From NCBI RefSeq assembly GCF_003660445.1, contig NZ_QZVQ01000003.1, positions 408,602-472,601 on the forward strand: DNA of 64,000 nucleotides, in the 5' to 3' direction. This DNA comes from Croceibacterium ferulae. Its GTDB lineage: Bacteria > Pseudomonadota > Alphaproteobacteria > Sphingomonadales > Sphingomonadaceae. This document shows, piece after piece, positions 8,237-17,164 of the stretch. Position 1 is the first letter of the stretch; every line of letters begins with the position of its first letter. The notes beneath the pieces were generated by a model. That model saw nothing but the letters and a program-made list of their open reading frames with translations, was not told the DNA's origin and ran no database searches. Made by a program: the position numbers and the translations under genes.

Positions 8237-8724
8237 GCTGCGCGCCGTTCGTAAGTGACGAAGGCGTAAGCCGGCCAGGCATCGGCGGCGGGATGCGCCT
8301 CGCGCGCGACCTCGACCCAGTCCGAACCCGGCGCGGGCATCCGCACCTCGCCGCCGGTCTGTTCGTCCACTTCGGTGATTTCCTGCCGGGTGGCATGGGG
8401 TTCGAACAGGGCGAAGATCTCCGCCCCGCCGATCACCGCCACATCACCAACGCCAGACAGGGCGAGCGCCGCGTCCACATCATGCGCCACCTCCGCACCC
8501 TCCGCCTGCCAGTCACGCTGGCGTGTCAGCACGATATGCCGGCGGCCGGGCAGCAGGCCGGGCAGGCTGTCGAAGGTCTTGCGGCCCATCACCATCGGCA
8601 GGCCGGTGGTCAGGCGGCGGAATCGCTGCAGGTCCGCGCGGATCTTCCACGGCACGTCGCCACCAAGCGCGATGGTGCCGTCCGCCGCGCGGGCCACCAC
8701 AAAGATGATTCGCCGCCCTGCCAT
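8233..8724 (-). CDS. folA: Dihydrofolate reductase
   Basis: 163-aa NADPH-dependent enzyme that regenerates tetrahydrofolate for purine, thymidylate and methionine synthesis. Recognisable parts are the N-terminal strand RRIIFVVARAADGTIALGG, the substrate-side VPWKIRADLQRF with the catalytic acidic residue Asp31, the cofactor segment MVMGRKTFDSLPGLLPGR and VIGGAEIFALF. It begins one base after the purK stop and overlaps ribF by four bases. Grouping with purK/purE fits the folate demand of purine synthesis. Confidence 0.95.
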   Translation of the reverse strand: MAGRRIIFVVARAADGTIALGGDVPWKIRADLQRFRRLTTGLPMVMGRKTFDSLPGLLPGRRHIVLTRQRDWQAEGAEVAHDVDAALALSGVGDVAVIGGAEIFALFEPHATRQEITEVDEQTGGEVRMPAPGSDWVEVAREAHPAADAWPAYAFVTYERRAA

Positions 8725-8725
8725 G

Positions 8726-9784
8726 TCAGCCGATGCGGGTCACATGCCCCATCTTGCGCCCGTCGCGCGCATCGCCCTTGCCATACAGGTGCAGCTGCGC
8801 CGCCCCGTCCGCCAGCAGCGCGACCGGGTCGGCCACGTCGTCGCCCAGCAGATTGCGCATGGTGACGGGCAGCACGCGGGTGGTGGTGTCGCCCAGCGGC
8901 AGGCCACAGATGGCGCGGATGTGGTTGGCGAATTGGCAGGTGACCGCGCCTTCGATCGTCCAGTGCCCGGAATTGTGGACCCGGGGCGCCATCTCGTTGA
9001 ACACCGGCCCGTCCGCGCCCGCGAAGAACTCGCAGGTCAGCACGCCGACATAATCCAGCGCCTTGGCCACCTGCAGCGCCAGATCGCGCGCCCGGTCCAC
9101 CTGCCCGGCCACCAGCGGGCCGGGGGGCAGGGTGGAGGTGGCCAGGATGCCGCCCTGATGCACGTTCTGCGTCGAATCCCAGAACCGCACTTCGCCGTCG
9201 CGCCCGCGCACCAGGATGACGGAGAACTCCGCCGCGAAGCGCACCAGGCCTTCATAGACAAAACCGCCGGCCGAAAGGTCCAGCGCGGCGACGTCGTCCG
9301 GCGTGATCAGCCGCCACTGACCCTTGCCGTCATAGCCCTCGCGCCGGGTCTTCAGGATGCCGGGCAGGCCGATGGCGTTGAGGGCGACCCGCAGATCGTC
9401 ATGATCGTCCACCGGGCAATAGGGTGCCGGGCGGCCGCCCATGCCCTCCACGAAGTCCTTCTCCCGCAGCCGGTCCTGCGCGATCTCCAGCGCGGCGAGG
9501 CCGGGGGCGAGCTTGTCGGCCGGCAGCAGGCCCAGCGGCTCCACCGGAACATTCTCGAATTCGTACGTGACCACGTCGCAGCCCGCGGCAAAGCGGGTCA
9601 GCGCGGCTTCGTCGTCCCACGCCGCCTCCGTCGCTTCGACGCATACCTCCGCCGCGACATTGTCGCCCGGCGGGGCATAGACGTGGCAGCGATAGCCCAG
9701 CTGCGCCGCGGCGATCGCGAGCATGCGGCCAAGCTGTCCGCCGCCAAGGATGCCGATGGTCGAACCGGGAAGGATGGGCACCAT
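8726..9784 (-). CDS. purK: N5-carboxyaminoimidazole ribonucleotide synthetase
   Basis: 352-aa ATP-grasp enzyme that carboxylates AIR with bicarbonate and ATP to N5-CAIR in de novo purine synthesis. It opens with the nucleotide-fold segment TIGILGGGQLGRMLAIAAAQ and has the ATP-grasp motifs LKTRREGYDGKGQWR, VYEGLVRF and FNEMAPRVHNSGHWTIEGA that define PurK. It lies two bases after purE, its partner that moves the carboxyl group. Confidence 0.97.
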   Translation of the reverse strand: MVPILPGSTIGILGGGQLGRMLAIAAAQLGYRCHVYAPPGDNVAAEVCVEATEAAWDDEAALTRFAAGCDVVTYEFENVPVEPLGLLPADKLAPGLAALEIAQDRLREKDFVEGMGGRPAPYCPVDDHDDLRVALNAIGLPGILKTRREGYDGKGQWRLITPDDVAALDLSAGGFVYEGLVRFAAEFSVILVRGRDGEVRFWDSTQNVHQGGILATSTLPPGPLVAGQVDRARDLALQVAKALDYVGVLTCEFFAGADGPVFNEMAPRVHNSGHWTIEGAVTCQFANHIRAICGLPLGDTTTRVLPVTMRNLLGDDVADPVALLADGAAQLHLYGKGDARDGRKMGHVTRIG

Positions 9785-9786
9785 GG

Positions 9787-10299
9787 TCAGGCCGCGCCCT
9801 CATCCACCGGAGCTTCGGCCACGCGCTCGCTCTGCGCGGTGCGCCAGGCGATCAGCCGGGCGGCCAGTGCCTCGTCGGTCAGCGCCAGGATGGAGGCCGC
9901 CAGCAGGCCGGCATTGGTGGCCCCGGCCGGGCCGATCGCCAGCGTGCCGGTGGGAATGCCGGCGGGCATCTGCACGATGGACAGCAGGCTATCCAGGCCG
10001 CTGAGCGCGCGCGACTGCACCGGCACGCCCAGCACCGGCAGATGCGTCAGCGCCGCGACCATGCCGGGCAGGTGCGCCGCGCCGCCGGCGCCGGCCACGA
10101 TCACCCGGAAGCCCTGCTCATGCGCGGTCTTGCCGAACTGGTGCAGCCGGTCGGGCGTGCGATGGGCGGAGATGATCCGCGCCGCATGACCCACCTCCAG
10201 CGCGTCCAGCACCTCGGCGGCGCAGCGCATCGTCCCCCAGTCGGACTGGCTGCCCATGATGATGGCCACAGGCGGCAGGGTAGAGGGCGCGTCCGCCAT
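9787..10299 (-). CDS. purE: N5-CAIR mutase (class I PurE)
   Basis: 170-aa octameric mutase that converts N5-CAIR to CAIR, the step after PurK. The signature GSQSDWGTM (about 16-24), [13 protein letters not shown] and the [20 protein letters not shown] loop with its catalytic histidine are present. The start codon shares a base with the gpmA stop (TGATG). The presence of PurK together with these motifs indicates the bacterial class I, two-enzyme route. Confidence 0.97.
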   Translation of the reverse strand: MADAPSTLPPVAIIMGSQSDWGTMRCAAEVLDALEVGHAARIISAHRTPDRLHQFGKTAHEQGFRVIVAGAGGAAHLPGMVAALTHLPVLGVPVQSRALSGLDSLLSIVQMPAGIPTGTLAIGPAGATNAGLLAASILALTDEALAARLIAWRTAQSERVAEAPVDEGAA

Positions 10300-10985
10300 C
10301 AGATATCCTTCAGGTACCGCCGCTCGCCGGGCTGCATCGCATCGTCGAACTGGTAGATGATCGGCTGGCCGGTGGGGATCTCCAGCCCGGTGATGTCGTC
10401 ATCCGAAATGCCGGACAGATGCTTCACCAGCGCGCGCAGCGAATTGCCATGGGCGCTGATGATCACCGTCTCGCCCGCGGCCAGCTGCGGCAGGATCGTG
10501 CTTTCCCAATACGGCAGCACGCGTTCGATGGTCAGCTTCAGGCTTTCGGTCGCGGGAATGTCCAGCCCGGCATAGCGCGCGTCGCTGGCCAGATCGAACG
10601 GGCCGCCTTCCTCCATCGCCGGGGGCGGCACGTCGAAGCTGCGGCGCCAGACATGCACCTGCTCCTCGCCATGCTTGGCCGCCGTCTCCGCCTTGTTCAG
10701 GCCGGTCAGCCCGCCATAATGCCGCTCGTTCAGGCGCCAGTCCTTCACCTCCGGGATCCACAGCCGGCCGCAGGCTTCCAGCGCCAGGTGCAGCGTGCGG
10801 ATCGCGCGCAGCTGCACGGAGGTGTAGGCCAGGGTCGGCAGGATGCCGCGTTCCGCCAGCAGGGTGCCCGCGGCGGCGGCTTCGGTCACGCCCTGCTCGG
10901 TCAGGTCGACGTCCCACCAGCCGGTGAAGCGGTTTTCCAGGTTCCATTGGCTCTGGCCGTGGCGGACAAGGATCAGCGTGGGCAT
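10299..10985 (-). CDS. gpmA: 2,3-bisphosphoglycerate-dependent phosphoglycerate mutase
   Basis: 228-aa glycolytic enzyme interconverting 3- and 2-phosphoglycerate through a phosphohistidine. The motif [10 protein letters not shown] carries the phosphorylated His9; [30 protein letters not shown] and [15 protein letters not shown] (second active-site histidine) complete the dPGM signature. I use ATG 10985, which gives the standard [10 protein letters not shown] start; the frame is open further upstream but that region encodes a 59-aa protein in another frame. It heads the purine/folate run. Confidence 0.95.
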   Translation of the reverse strand: MPTLILVRHGQSQWNLENRFTGWWDVDLTEQGVTEAAAAGTLLAERGILPTLAYTSVQLRAIRTLHLALEACGRLWIPEVKDWRLNERHYGGLTGLNKAETAAKHGEEQVHVWRRSFDVPPPAMEEGGPFDLASDARYAGLDIPATESLKLTIERVLPYWESTILPQLAAGETVIISAHGNSLRALVKHLSGISDDDITGLEIPTGQPIIYQFDDAMQPGERRYLKDI

Positions 10986-11029
10986 GGTGGCGGGACGCTC
11001 CGGTTTGGTGGGCAGGAGAGGTGCGCGCC

Positions 11030-11209
11030 CTAGCGGGGCGGGGGGGCTTTGGGAAGATGCTGCCCCACCGCCCCGGGCGTGTCCGCGCCGGCCTGCTCCG
11101 CCGGTGCGTTGGCGGCCATGGCGCGGCCCTGCGCCTTGCGGCGGTGCAGGTTCTCGCGCAGCTGCGCGGCGAGGCGTTCCTCGCGGGTGGGGCTGGCACC
11201 TTTGGTCAT
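11030..11209 (-). CDS. Small basic protein of unknown function (59 aa)
   Basis: A 59-codon gene starting at ATG 11209 and ending 44 nt before gpmA. The N-terminal 30 residues ([20 protein letters not shown], then [10 protein letters not shown]) look like a charged amphipathic helix rich in Arg and Glu, followed by an Ala/Pro-rich tail. Small proteins with this helix are, as far as I recall, common in sphingomonads without a known role. Because it is in a different frame from the upstream extension of gpmA and has a helix-like composition, I regard it as real. Function unknown. Confidence 0.65.
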   Translation of the reverse strand: MTKGASPTREERLAAQLRENLHRRKAQGRAMAANAPAEQAGADTPGAVGQHLPKAPPPR

Positions 11210-11324
11210 CGCCAGGATGCTTGCCGGGTGCAGCCATGCTTGACAAGTAGGAGGCGGGCGGCCAATGGCGCGCCCTTGCCGCGGTACCTGAAGAATCAGG
11301 CGCCGCCGGCCAGCCGGATGGTAA

Positions 11325-11399
11325 GCTGCTGTAGCTCAGTGGTAGAGCGCACCCTTGGTAAGGGTGAGGTCGGGAGTTCAATCCTCCCTAGCAGCACCA
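11325..11399 (+). tRNA. tRNA-Thr (anticodon GGT)
   Basis: A 75-nt cloverleaf with encoded CCA. The acceptor arm GCTGCTG pairs with TAGCAGC (one G-T pair) ahead of discriminator A and CCA (11397-11399). The D arm GCTC...GAGC, anticodon stem CACCC/GGGTG around the loop TTGGTAA, and the T arm with GTTCAATCC are all visible. Anticodon GGT reads ACC/ACT threonine codons. A TTGACA hexamer at 11240-11245 lies upstream but without a convincing -10 box. Confidence 0.96.
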
Positions 11400-11587
11400 T
11401 CGGCCCGCATCTCTGCGTTGGGGCAAAGCTGCCCTTCATCCCCTCCTGATGACTGTCCCTCGCCGCTTCCTGCCGCCGGTGCGCGCTGGAACGGCAGGTG
11501 CGCGTGGGGGTTGCTGCTGTACTCACCTGCGGAGGGATCGCGGCCTTCGGCCCGGATCCCGCGCCGCCGAACCGAAAGCAGCCCTGC

Positions 11588-11950
11588 ATGACAGCGAATT
11601 CCGAAGCGGCCCTGACACTGGCCAGCGCCGAAACCTCCGGCCTGAAGGTCCGCTCCCGCGATGGTGACGGGTTGGGCCACATCAAGGCGCTGATGATCGA
11701 CAAGCGCACGGGCCGCTCCACCTATGCGGTGCTCAGCCTCGGCGGCTTTTTGGGCATGAACAAGAGCTATTATCCGGTGCCGTTCAGCCTGCTCGACTAT
11801 GACGTGACCAGCGACGAATATGTGGTCACGATCGATCGCCGCGTCCTGGAAGGCGGGCCGAGCTGGGCCAGCAACGAGCCCGAGTTCAACCAGGCCTATG
11901 CGGATCGCGTCTCCAGCTATTACGGCACGGAACCCAGCCCGATCATGTGA
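11588..11950 (+). CDS. PRC-barrel domain protein
   Basis: 120-aa protein beginning at ATG 11588. It is almost entirely one PRC-barrel fold: SGLKVRSRDGDGLGHIKALM with DKRTGRSTYAVLSLGGFLGM and YYPVPFSLLDYD. PRC-barrels occur in photosynthetic reaction-centre H subunits, RimM and many small stress or membrane-associated proteins. Here no photosynthesis gene is near, and the role is unknown. It stands alone between tRNA-Thr and the PH-domain pair. Confidence 0.8.
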   Translation: MTANSEAALTLASAETSGLKVRSRDGDGLGHIKALMIDKRTGRSTYAVLSLGGFLGMNKSYYPVPFSLLDYDVTSDEYVVTIDRRVLEGGPSWASNEPEFNQAYADRVSSYYGTEPSPIM

Positions 11951-11999
11951 TCTTCGACGCGCTTGCCGTGGGCGGGTGTATCACGCATACACCACACCT

Positions 12000-12482
12000 A
12001 TGGATGACGCGCCCCCGCTTGCAGACGAGCCGCTGACCCCGCTCGATCCCGCCTATGTCCGGCTGGTGCGTCTGCTGACGGGAATTGCCCTGGCTGTGCC
12101 GGTGATCGCCGCATTGGCGCTGGAGGTGGCGCAGTTGCTGCCACCCGGCGCGGTGGCGGTGCCGGTGGTGCTGGCGGCGGGGTGGCTGCTGCTGCGCCTG
12201 CCGCTGCGGCGCTGGCGGGCGCGGGGCTACAGCTGGGGAACAGACGCGCTGCGGGTGGTGCGCGGGCTGTGGTGGCGGCGCGACATCACCGTACCGTTCG
12301 GCCGCGTGCAGCACCTGGATGTGACGCAGGGCCCGCTGGAGCGCCTGTTCGGGCTGGGCACGCTGGTGCTGCATACGGCGGGCAATCACAACAGCAGCGT
12401 GGCGCTGACCGGCCTGGCGCATGGGCAGGCGCTGGCCATGCGCGACGCGATCCGCGCGCATGTGGCGCTGCATTCCCGGTGA
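12000..12482 (+). CDS. PH-domain membrane protein, YdbS type
   Basis: 160-aa protein with two transmembrane helices (about 25-65) followed by a bacterial pleckstrin-homology domain (about 75-155: GYSWGTDALRVVRG, VPFGRVQHLDVTQGPLERLFG, LHTAGNHN). This matches the YdbS half of the YdbS/YdbT pair. The ATG at 12000 leaves a short cytoplasmic N-terminus. The stop overlaps the start of the next gene as GTGA, so the two are coupled and likely form a membrane complex. Precise function is unknown; homologues in Gram-positives are linked to resistance to antimicrobial peptides. Confidence 0.85.
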   Translation: MDDAPPLADEPLTPLDPAYVRLVRLLTGIALAVPVIAALALEVAQLLPPGAVAVPVVLAAGWLLLRLPLRRWRARGYSWGTDALRVVRGLWWRRDITVPFGRVQHLDVTQGPLERLFGLGTLVLHTAGNHNSSVALTGLAHGQALAMRDAIRAHVALHSR

Positions 12483-14032
12483 GCGGGCCAGCGGAGGTCG
12501 CGGCGGGAGACTGGCGGCGGACCGCGCCGGTCGGCATGGTCGCCGGCGTGCTGGCCAGCCTGCCGCGCGCCGCCCTGTCGATCGTCGCCGCCATCGCCGG
12601 TGCGCGCACCATTGGCGATCGCGGCATCATGGCGGGGCTGCTGGTCGTGGCGCTCGTGGTTACGCTGGGCTGGGTGGTGCTGGCGTGGCGGCATCACCGC
12701 TACCTGATCGGACCGGACGACCTGCGCATCGAACAGGGCATCCTGTCGCGCCAGGTGCGCGCGATCCCCTATGACCGCATCCATGACGTCGCCCTGCGCG
12801 AGCCGCTGGTCGCGCGGCTGTTCGGGCTGGCGGAGGTGGCCTTCGACACCGGCACCGGCGGCAAGGACGAGGCCAAGCTGGCCTTCGTCACCCGCGATGA
12901 AGGCGCGCGCCTGCGCGACACGGTCCGCGCGCGGCGGGCAGGGGTGGTCGACGCGCCAGCGGATGCGACGATGGTACAGGAGCAGGAGGTTGCCCGCACC
13001 CTGTTCGTGCTGACACCCGCCCGGCTGCTGCTGTTCGGCATCTTCGAGTTCTCTCTGGTGGTGCTTGCCGTGCTGGCGGGTGCGGCGCAGCAGCTCGACT
13101 TCCTGCTGCCGTTCGAGCTGTATGACTGGCGCGAATGGCGGGAGATCGGCGGTGGGCCGCTGCACTGGCTGCTCGGCCTGGGCCTGGCGGTGCAGGTGGT
13201 GGCGGCGGTGCTGGGCCTGCTGCTGCTGATCCCGGTCGGGCTGCTGACCGGCATCGTGCGCACGGCCCTGCGGGACTGGGGCTTCCGGCTGGAGGAGACC
13301 AGCCGCGGTCTGCGCCGCCGGCGCGGACTGTTGACGCTGAGCGACGTGGTGATGCCGTTGGAACGGGTGCAGGCGCTGGTGCTGGGCACGGGCCTGCTGC
13401 GCCGCCGCTGGGGCTGGCACGGATTGCAGGCGATCAGCCTGGCGCAGGACAGCAAGGACCAGAGCCACACGCTGGTGCCCTTCGCGCAAATGGCGGAGGT
13501 CGCGCCGGTGGCCGCGCTGGCGGGCTTGCCGCTGCCGGGCGAGGGGCAGGCATGGCAGCGCGCATCGGCCGGCTGGCGCAATCACCGGATGGTGCTGTCG
13601 GCCGTGCTGCCCGGGCTGATCGGACTGGGCATGCTGGTGCTGCCGCTGGATCTGCCCGCCGGTGCGGCACTGCCGGCGGCGGTGTCCTTGTGGCTGGTGG
13701 CCGTGGTGCTGGCCTTCCGCCAGTATTATCTGTGGCGACACAACCGCCATGCGCTGGCGGACGGGTTGCTGTACTCACGGGAAGGCTGGCTGTCCCCGCG
13801 CCTGGCGATCGCCGCGCCGGCAAAGCTGCAATCGGCGGAGCTGCGCCAAGGACCGCTGGCGCGATTGGGCCAGTATGCCGACCTGCATCTGGGGCTCGCC
13901 GGCGGCACCCTGGCGCTGCATGGGCTGCCGGTGGAGCAGGCGCGGGCGATCCATTCGGCGCTGCTGGCGCGGATGGCGGCCGTGGATTTCTCCGCCGCCA
14001 ATCTGCATGCCCCCGATCCCCCTGCCACCTAG
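12479..14032 (+). CDS. Multi-PH-domain membrane protein, YdbT type
   Basis: 517-aa protein starting at GTG 12479 inside the previous stop. Three copies of a two-helix membrane hairpin plus PH domain can be read: the first with IGPDDLRIEQGILSRQVRAI and IPYDRIHDVALREPL, the second with RLEETSRGLRRRRGLL and VMPLERVQALVLG, the third with DGLLYSREGWLSPRLAI and KLQSAELRQGPLARLG. This is the standard YdbT architecture. It presumably assembles with the YdbS-type protein. It ends in a convergent overlap with the acetyltransferase-like gene, both stops using the bases CTAG. Confidence 0.85.
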   Translation: MSGPAEVAAGDWRRTAPVGMVAGVLASLPRAALSIVAAIAGARTIGDRGIMAGLLVVALVVTLGWVVLAWRHHRYLIGPDDLRIEQGILSRQVRAIPYDRIHDVALREPLVARLFGLAEVAFDTGTGGKDEAKLAFVTRDEGARLRDTVRARRAGVVDAPADATMVQEQEVARTLFVLTPARLLLFGIFEFSLVVLAVLAGAAQQLDFLLPFELYDWREWREIGGGPLHWLLGLGLAVQVVAAVLGLLLLIPVGLLTGIVRTALRDWGFRLEETSRGLRRRRGLLTLSDVVMPLERVQALVLGTGLLRRRWGWHGLQAISLAQDSKDQSHTLVPFAQMAEVAPVAALAGLPLPGEGQAWQRASAGWRNHRMVLSAVLPGLIGLGMLVLPLDLPAGAALPAAVSLWLVAVVLAFRQYYLWRHNRHALADGLLYSREGWLSPRLAIAAPAKLQSAELRQGPLARLGQYADLHLGLAGGTLALHGLPVEQARAIHSALLARMAAVDFSAANLHAPDPPAT

Positions 14033-14331
14033 CTGGGGGTGGGCGCGCGCAGTTCCGCCCATTCCGGGTGACGGCGGAAGGCGGCTTCGACATAGGAGCA
14101 GGCGGGCTCGATCGTGAAGCCCTGTTCGCGGGCATCGGCCACCAGCGCCTCCACCAGCTGCATCGCGACGCCGCCGCCGCGCGCTTCCGGCGGGACAAAG
14201 GTGTGGTCGGCGATCCGGGTGGAGCCGCGGGCGCGCCATGTCAGCTCCGCGCCGCGCGCCGCACCGGGCACCTCGGCCCGATAGGCGCCATGGGTGGTCT
14301 CGTCAGTGCTGGTAATGTTTAGGGCGGACAC
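14029..14331 (-). CDS. GNAT-type N-acetyltransferase-like protein, YjdJ family
   Basis: 100-aa protein of the short GNAT-like family with the acetyl-CoA segment VPPEARGGGVAMQLVEALV and the C-terminal GFTIEPACSYVEAAFRRHPE. I chose GTG 14331 because an AGGAG box lies nine bases ahead; an in-frame ATG at 14373 would add 14 basic residues. Family members are about 90-100 aa. Substrate unknown; the human relative acts on metabolites or histones, so none can be inferred. Confidence 0.8.
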   Translation of the reverse strand: MSALNITSTDETTHGAYRAEVPGAARGAELTWRARGSTRIADHTFVPPEARGGGVAMQLVEALVADAREQGFTIEPACSYVEAAFRRHPEWAELRAPTPS

Positions 14332-14382
14332 GACCGCGTTCTCCTTCTTGCGCCTGATCCCCTTCAAAGCCATGGCAGCCTG

Positions 14383-15378
14383 ATGCAGTTCCTGTCCGAC
14401 AACACCGCCGCCGTGCATCCGCGCATCTGGGACGCGTTGCGCGCCGCCGATGCGCCGGATGCGCCCTATGATGGCGATGCGCTGAGCCAGCGGCTGGACG
14501 CGGCGTTCGGCGCCTTGTTCGGGCGGGAGGTCGCCGTGCTGTGGGCCGCCACCGGCACCGCCGCCAATTGCCTGGCGCTGACCCCGATGGTGCCGCCGCA
14601 TGGCGCGGTGCTGTGCCATGCAGAAGCGCATGTGGAGAACGATGAAGGCGGCGCGCCCGGCTTCTTCCTGCACGGCGCCAAGCTGATGCTGGTGGAGGGC
14701 GCCGACGCGAAGCTGACGCCGGAGGCCCTGACGGCGCGGCTGGATGCCATTCCGCAAGGCGTGCACTGGGTGCAGCCGACCGCCATCACCCTGACACAGG
14801 CCAGCGAGCTGGGCTGCGTCTACCGGCCGGAGGAGCTGGCCGCGCTGTCCGCCCTGGCGCGCGGGCGCGGGCTGTACCTCCACATGGATGGCGCGCGCTT
14901 CGCCAATGCCGCCGCTTTCCTGAACGCGGATGCCGCGACGGCCTGCGGCGACGTGGATGCGCTCAGCTTCGGCTGCATCAAGAATGGCGGCATGAGCGCC
15001 GAGGCGATCGTGTTCTTCGACCCCGCTCTGGCCGATGTGGCCCGCCGCCGGCGCAAGCAGGCCGGACAGCTGCAGAGCAAGGGCCGCTTCCTGGCGGCGC
15101 AGCTGCTGGCCATGGTGGAAGGCGACCTGTGGCTGGCCAATGGCCGCGCCGCCAACGCCGCCGCGGCGGAGATCGCCGGCAGCGCGGGCGAACGCCTGCT
15201 GCATCCGGTGGAGGCAAACGAGCTGTTCGTGCGGCTGTCGCCCGAGGAACGGCAGGCGCTGCGCGACCGTGGGTTCGGCTTCTACGACTGGGGCGCCGAT
15301 GCTGCCCGCTTCGTGACCGCGTGGGACACGCGCGAGGAGGACGCCCGGGCACTGGCCCGCGCGCTGGCGCAGCTGTGA
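14383..15378 (+). CDS. Threonine-aldolase-family PLP enzyme
   Basis: 331-aa fold-type I PLP enzyme of the beta-eliminating-lyase/low-specificity L-threonine aldolase group, which cleaves threonine or allo-threonine to glycine and acetaldehyde. Features are MQFLSDNTAAVHPRIWDAL, the PLP-ring segment ATGTAANCLAL, HMDGARFANAA with the conserved Asp/Arg, and the Schiff-base lysine in SFGCIKNGGMSAEAIVFF. The lysine context KNGG differs from the SKGLGAPVG of classical LtaE, marking a separate subfamily. Its stop overlaps the EamA start (GTGA). Confidence 0.85.
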   Translation: MQFLSDNTAAVHPRIWDALRAADAPDAPYDGDALSQRLDAAFGALFGREVAVLWAATGTAANCLALTPMVPPHGAVLCHAEAHVENDEGGAPGFFLHGAKLMLVEGADAKLTPEALTARLDAIPQGVHWVQPTAITLTQASELGCVYRPEELAALSALARGRGLYLHMDGARFANAAAFLNADAATACGDVDALSFGCIKNGGMSAEAIVFFDPALADVARRRRKQAGQLQSKGRFLAAQLLAMVEGDLWLANGRAANAAAAEIAGSAGERLLHPVEANELFVRLSPEERQALRDRGFGFYDWGADAARFVTAWDTREEDARALARALAQL

Positions 15379-16358
15379 GCATCGAGATCGGCACCAAACC
15401 CGGCCATGCGCTGCTGCGGCCCGACATCGCGCTGCCATTCCTGGCGGTGGCGCTGATCTGGGGATCGACCTGGTTCGTGATCAAGGACGGGCTGGCCGCG
15501 GCGCCGCCCAGCTGGTCGGTCGCCTATCGTTTCGGCATTGCCACAATCGGCATGTTCGTGCTGGCGGCGATCAGCAACCGGCGGTCGGGGCGACGGGGCT
15601 TTTCCATGACCGTCGGCGGCCATCTGGTGGCGGTGCTGCTGGGGCTGTTCCAGTTCTTTGGCAATTTCAACTTCGTCTACCGCGCGGAACTGCACCTGAC
15701 ATCGGGCATCGTGGCGGTGCTGTTCGGCCTGCTGATCGTGCCCAATGCGATCCTGGGCCGGCTGTTCCTGGGGCAGCCGATCACCCGCCGCTTCGTGGCG
15801 GGATCGCTGCTGGGCATTGGCGGGATCGTGCTGCTGCTGGTGCACGAGGCGGCGCTTGCGCCACCGACCGGGCAGGTGGGCCTGGGCATTGCGTTGACCG
15901 TTTGCGCGATCCTGTCCGCCAGCACGGCCAATGTGCTGCAGGCGACCGATATCGCCAAGCGGCGGCCGCTGTTGCTGCTGCTGGCCTGGGCCATGCTGTG
16001 GGGCACGGTGGCGAATGTGGCGCTGGCGTGGACGCTTAACGGTGCGCCGGTGCTGCCGGCCTCTCCGCGCTACTGGGGGGGAGTGACCTATTTGGCGCTG
16101 ATCGGATCGGTGGTGACGTTCCCGCTCTATTTCCGGCTGATCCGTGATCTTGGGCCGGGACGCGCGGCCTATAACGGCGTGATGGTGCCGGTCGTGGCAA
16201 TGGCGCTGTCGACCCTGTTCGAAGGCTATGTCTGGTCGCCGCTGGCGATGGGCGGCGCGGCGCTGACGATGGTCGGGCTGATTGTGGCGCTGCGCGGGCG
16301 CGCGGCGCCGATGCGTCAGCCGCCGGCGGAGTTACAGGCCAGCAGCCCGCTGCGGTAA
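15375..16358 (+). CDS. EamA-family (DMT) permease
   Basis: 327-aa membrane protein with about ten helices arranged as two EamA repeats, the drug/metabolite transporter layout. Typical signatures are FLAVALIWGSTWFVIKDGL in the first helix and LTSGIVAVLFGLLIVPNAI. It begins at GTG 15375 within the threonine-aldolase stop, so the pair is translationally coupled; an amino acid or related metabolite is a plausible but unproven export substrate. Its last 43 bases overlap the convergent epimerase-like gene. Confidence 0.85.
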   Translation: MSIEIGTKPGHALLRPDIALPFLAVALIWGSTWFVIKDGLAAAPPSWSVAYRFGIATIGMFVLAAISNRRSGRRGFSMTVGGHLVAVLLGLFQFFGNFNFVYRAELHLTSGIVAVLFGLLIVPNAILGRLFLGQPITRRFVAGSLLGIGGIVLLLVHEAALAPPTGQVGLGIALTVCAILSASTANVLQATDIAKRRPLLLLLAWAMLWGTVANVALAWTLNGAPVLPASPRYWGGVTYLALIGSVVTFPLYFRLIRDLGPGRAAYNGVMVPVVAMALSTLFEGYVWSPLAMGGAALTMVGLIVALRGRAAPMRQPPAELQASSPLR

Positions 16359-17098
16359 TCGGGAAAGGCGGGCCGCCAGCCCAGCACCCGGCCGGCGCGG
16401 CCATTCGCCACCCGGCGGTTCTCCGCGTAGAAGCCGCGCGCCATGGGGGACAGCTGCGCCTCCTCCAGTGACTGCATGGGCGGCGGATCGCGGCCGAGCA
16501 GGCGGCAGGCTTCATCTATCACCGCATTCTGGCTGGCGGGCAGGTCGTCCGCCAAATTGTAGGCGCCCGGCGGGCCGGCGAGCGCCGCCAGCACGCCGCT
16601 GGCGATGTCCGCCACATGCACCCGGCTGAACACCTGATCGGGAATGTCGATGCGATGGGCCCGGCCCTCCCGCACCCGGTCGAGCGCGCTGCGGCCCGGC
16701 CCGTAGATGCCCGGCAGGCGCAGCACCCGCGCTTGCCGCGCCAGCCAGGCGGCATCCGCCGCGCTGCGGGCGGTGCGCCGGCCGGTGCCGGTGGGCGCGC
16801 TTTCATCGACCCAGGCGCCGCCCGCATCGCCATACACGCCGGTCGAGGATAGATAGGCCGCTGTCTTGCCCGTCAGCAGCGGACCGTAACGGTCCAGCAC
16901 CGGGTCGCGGCCATCGGCCGGCGGAACACTGGACAGGATATGGCTGGCGCCCGCCAATCCCCGTTCGACCGCCTCCGCATCATCGAAGGCCATGTCGCCC
17001 GCGCTGCCCGTGGCGCCGACCTGCCAGCCGGCGGCCAGAGCGGCCTCCCGCACATGACTCGCAGAATATCCCAGGCCAAAGATGAACAGATACGACAT
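16316..17098 (-). CDS. NAD(P)-dependent epimerase-like (extended SDR) protein
   Basis: 260-aa Rossmann-fold protein starting MSYLFIFGLGYSASHV at ATG 17098 (an in-frame GTG at 17104 is an alternative). It has YLSSTGVYGDAGGAWVDE in place of the usual epimerase active-site strand and LRLPGIYGPGRSALDRVREG in the substrate region, like the YeeZ group. The catalytic Tyr of YxxxK enzymes is not obvious, so it may be a non-canonical reductase or binding protein. Convergent with the EamA gene, overlapping by 43 bp. Confidence 0.8.
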   Translation of the reverse strand: MSYLFIFGLGYSASHVREAALAAGWQVGATGSAGDMAFDDAEAVERGLAGASHILSSVPPADGRDPVLDRYGPLLTGKTAAYLSSTGVYGDAGGAWVDESAPTGTGRRTARSAADAAWLARQARVLRLPGIYGPGRSALDRVREGRAHRIDIPDQVFSRVHVADIASGVLAALAGPPGAYNLADDLPASQNAVIDEACRLLGRDPPPMQSLEEAQLSPMARGFYAENRRVANGRAGRVLGWRPAFPDYRSGLLACNSAGG

Positions 17099-17164
17099 CG
17101 GCACGTTCTAGCGGCATAAGGCGGCATCGCGCACGCCAGAAGTCGAAGAAAGCCCGGATCTGCC

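Noticed and set aside
11240..11262. TTGACA promoter for tRNA-Thr
   Set aside because: No recognisable -10 box at 16-18 nt.
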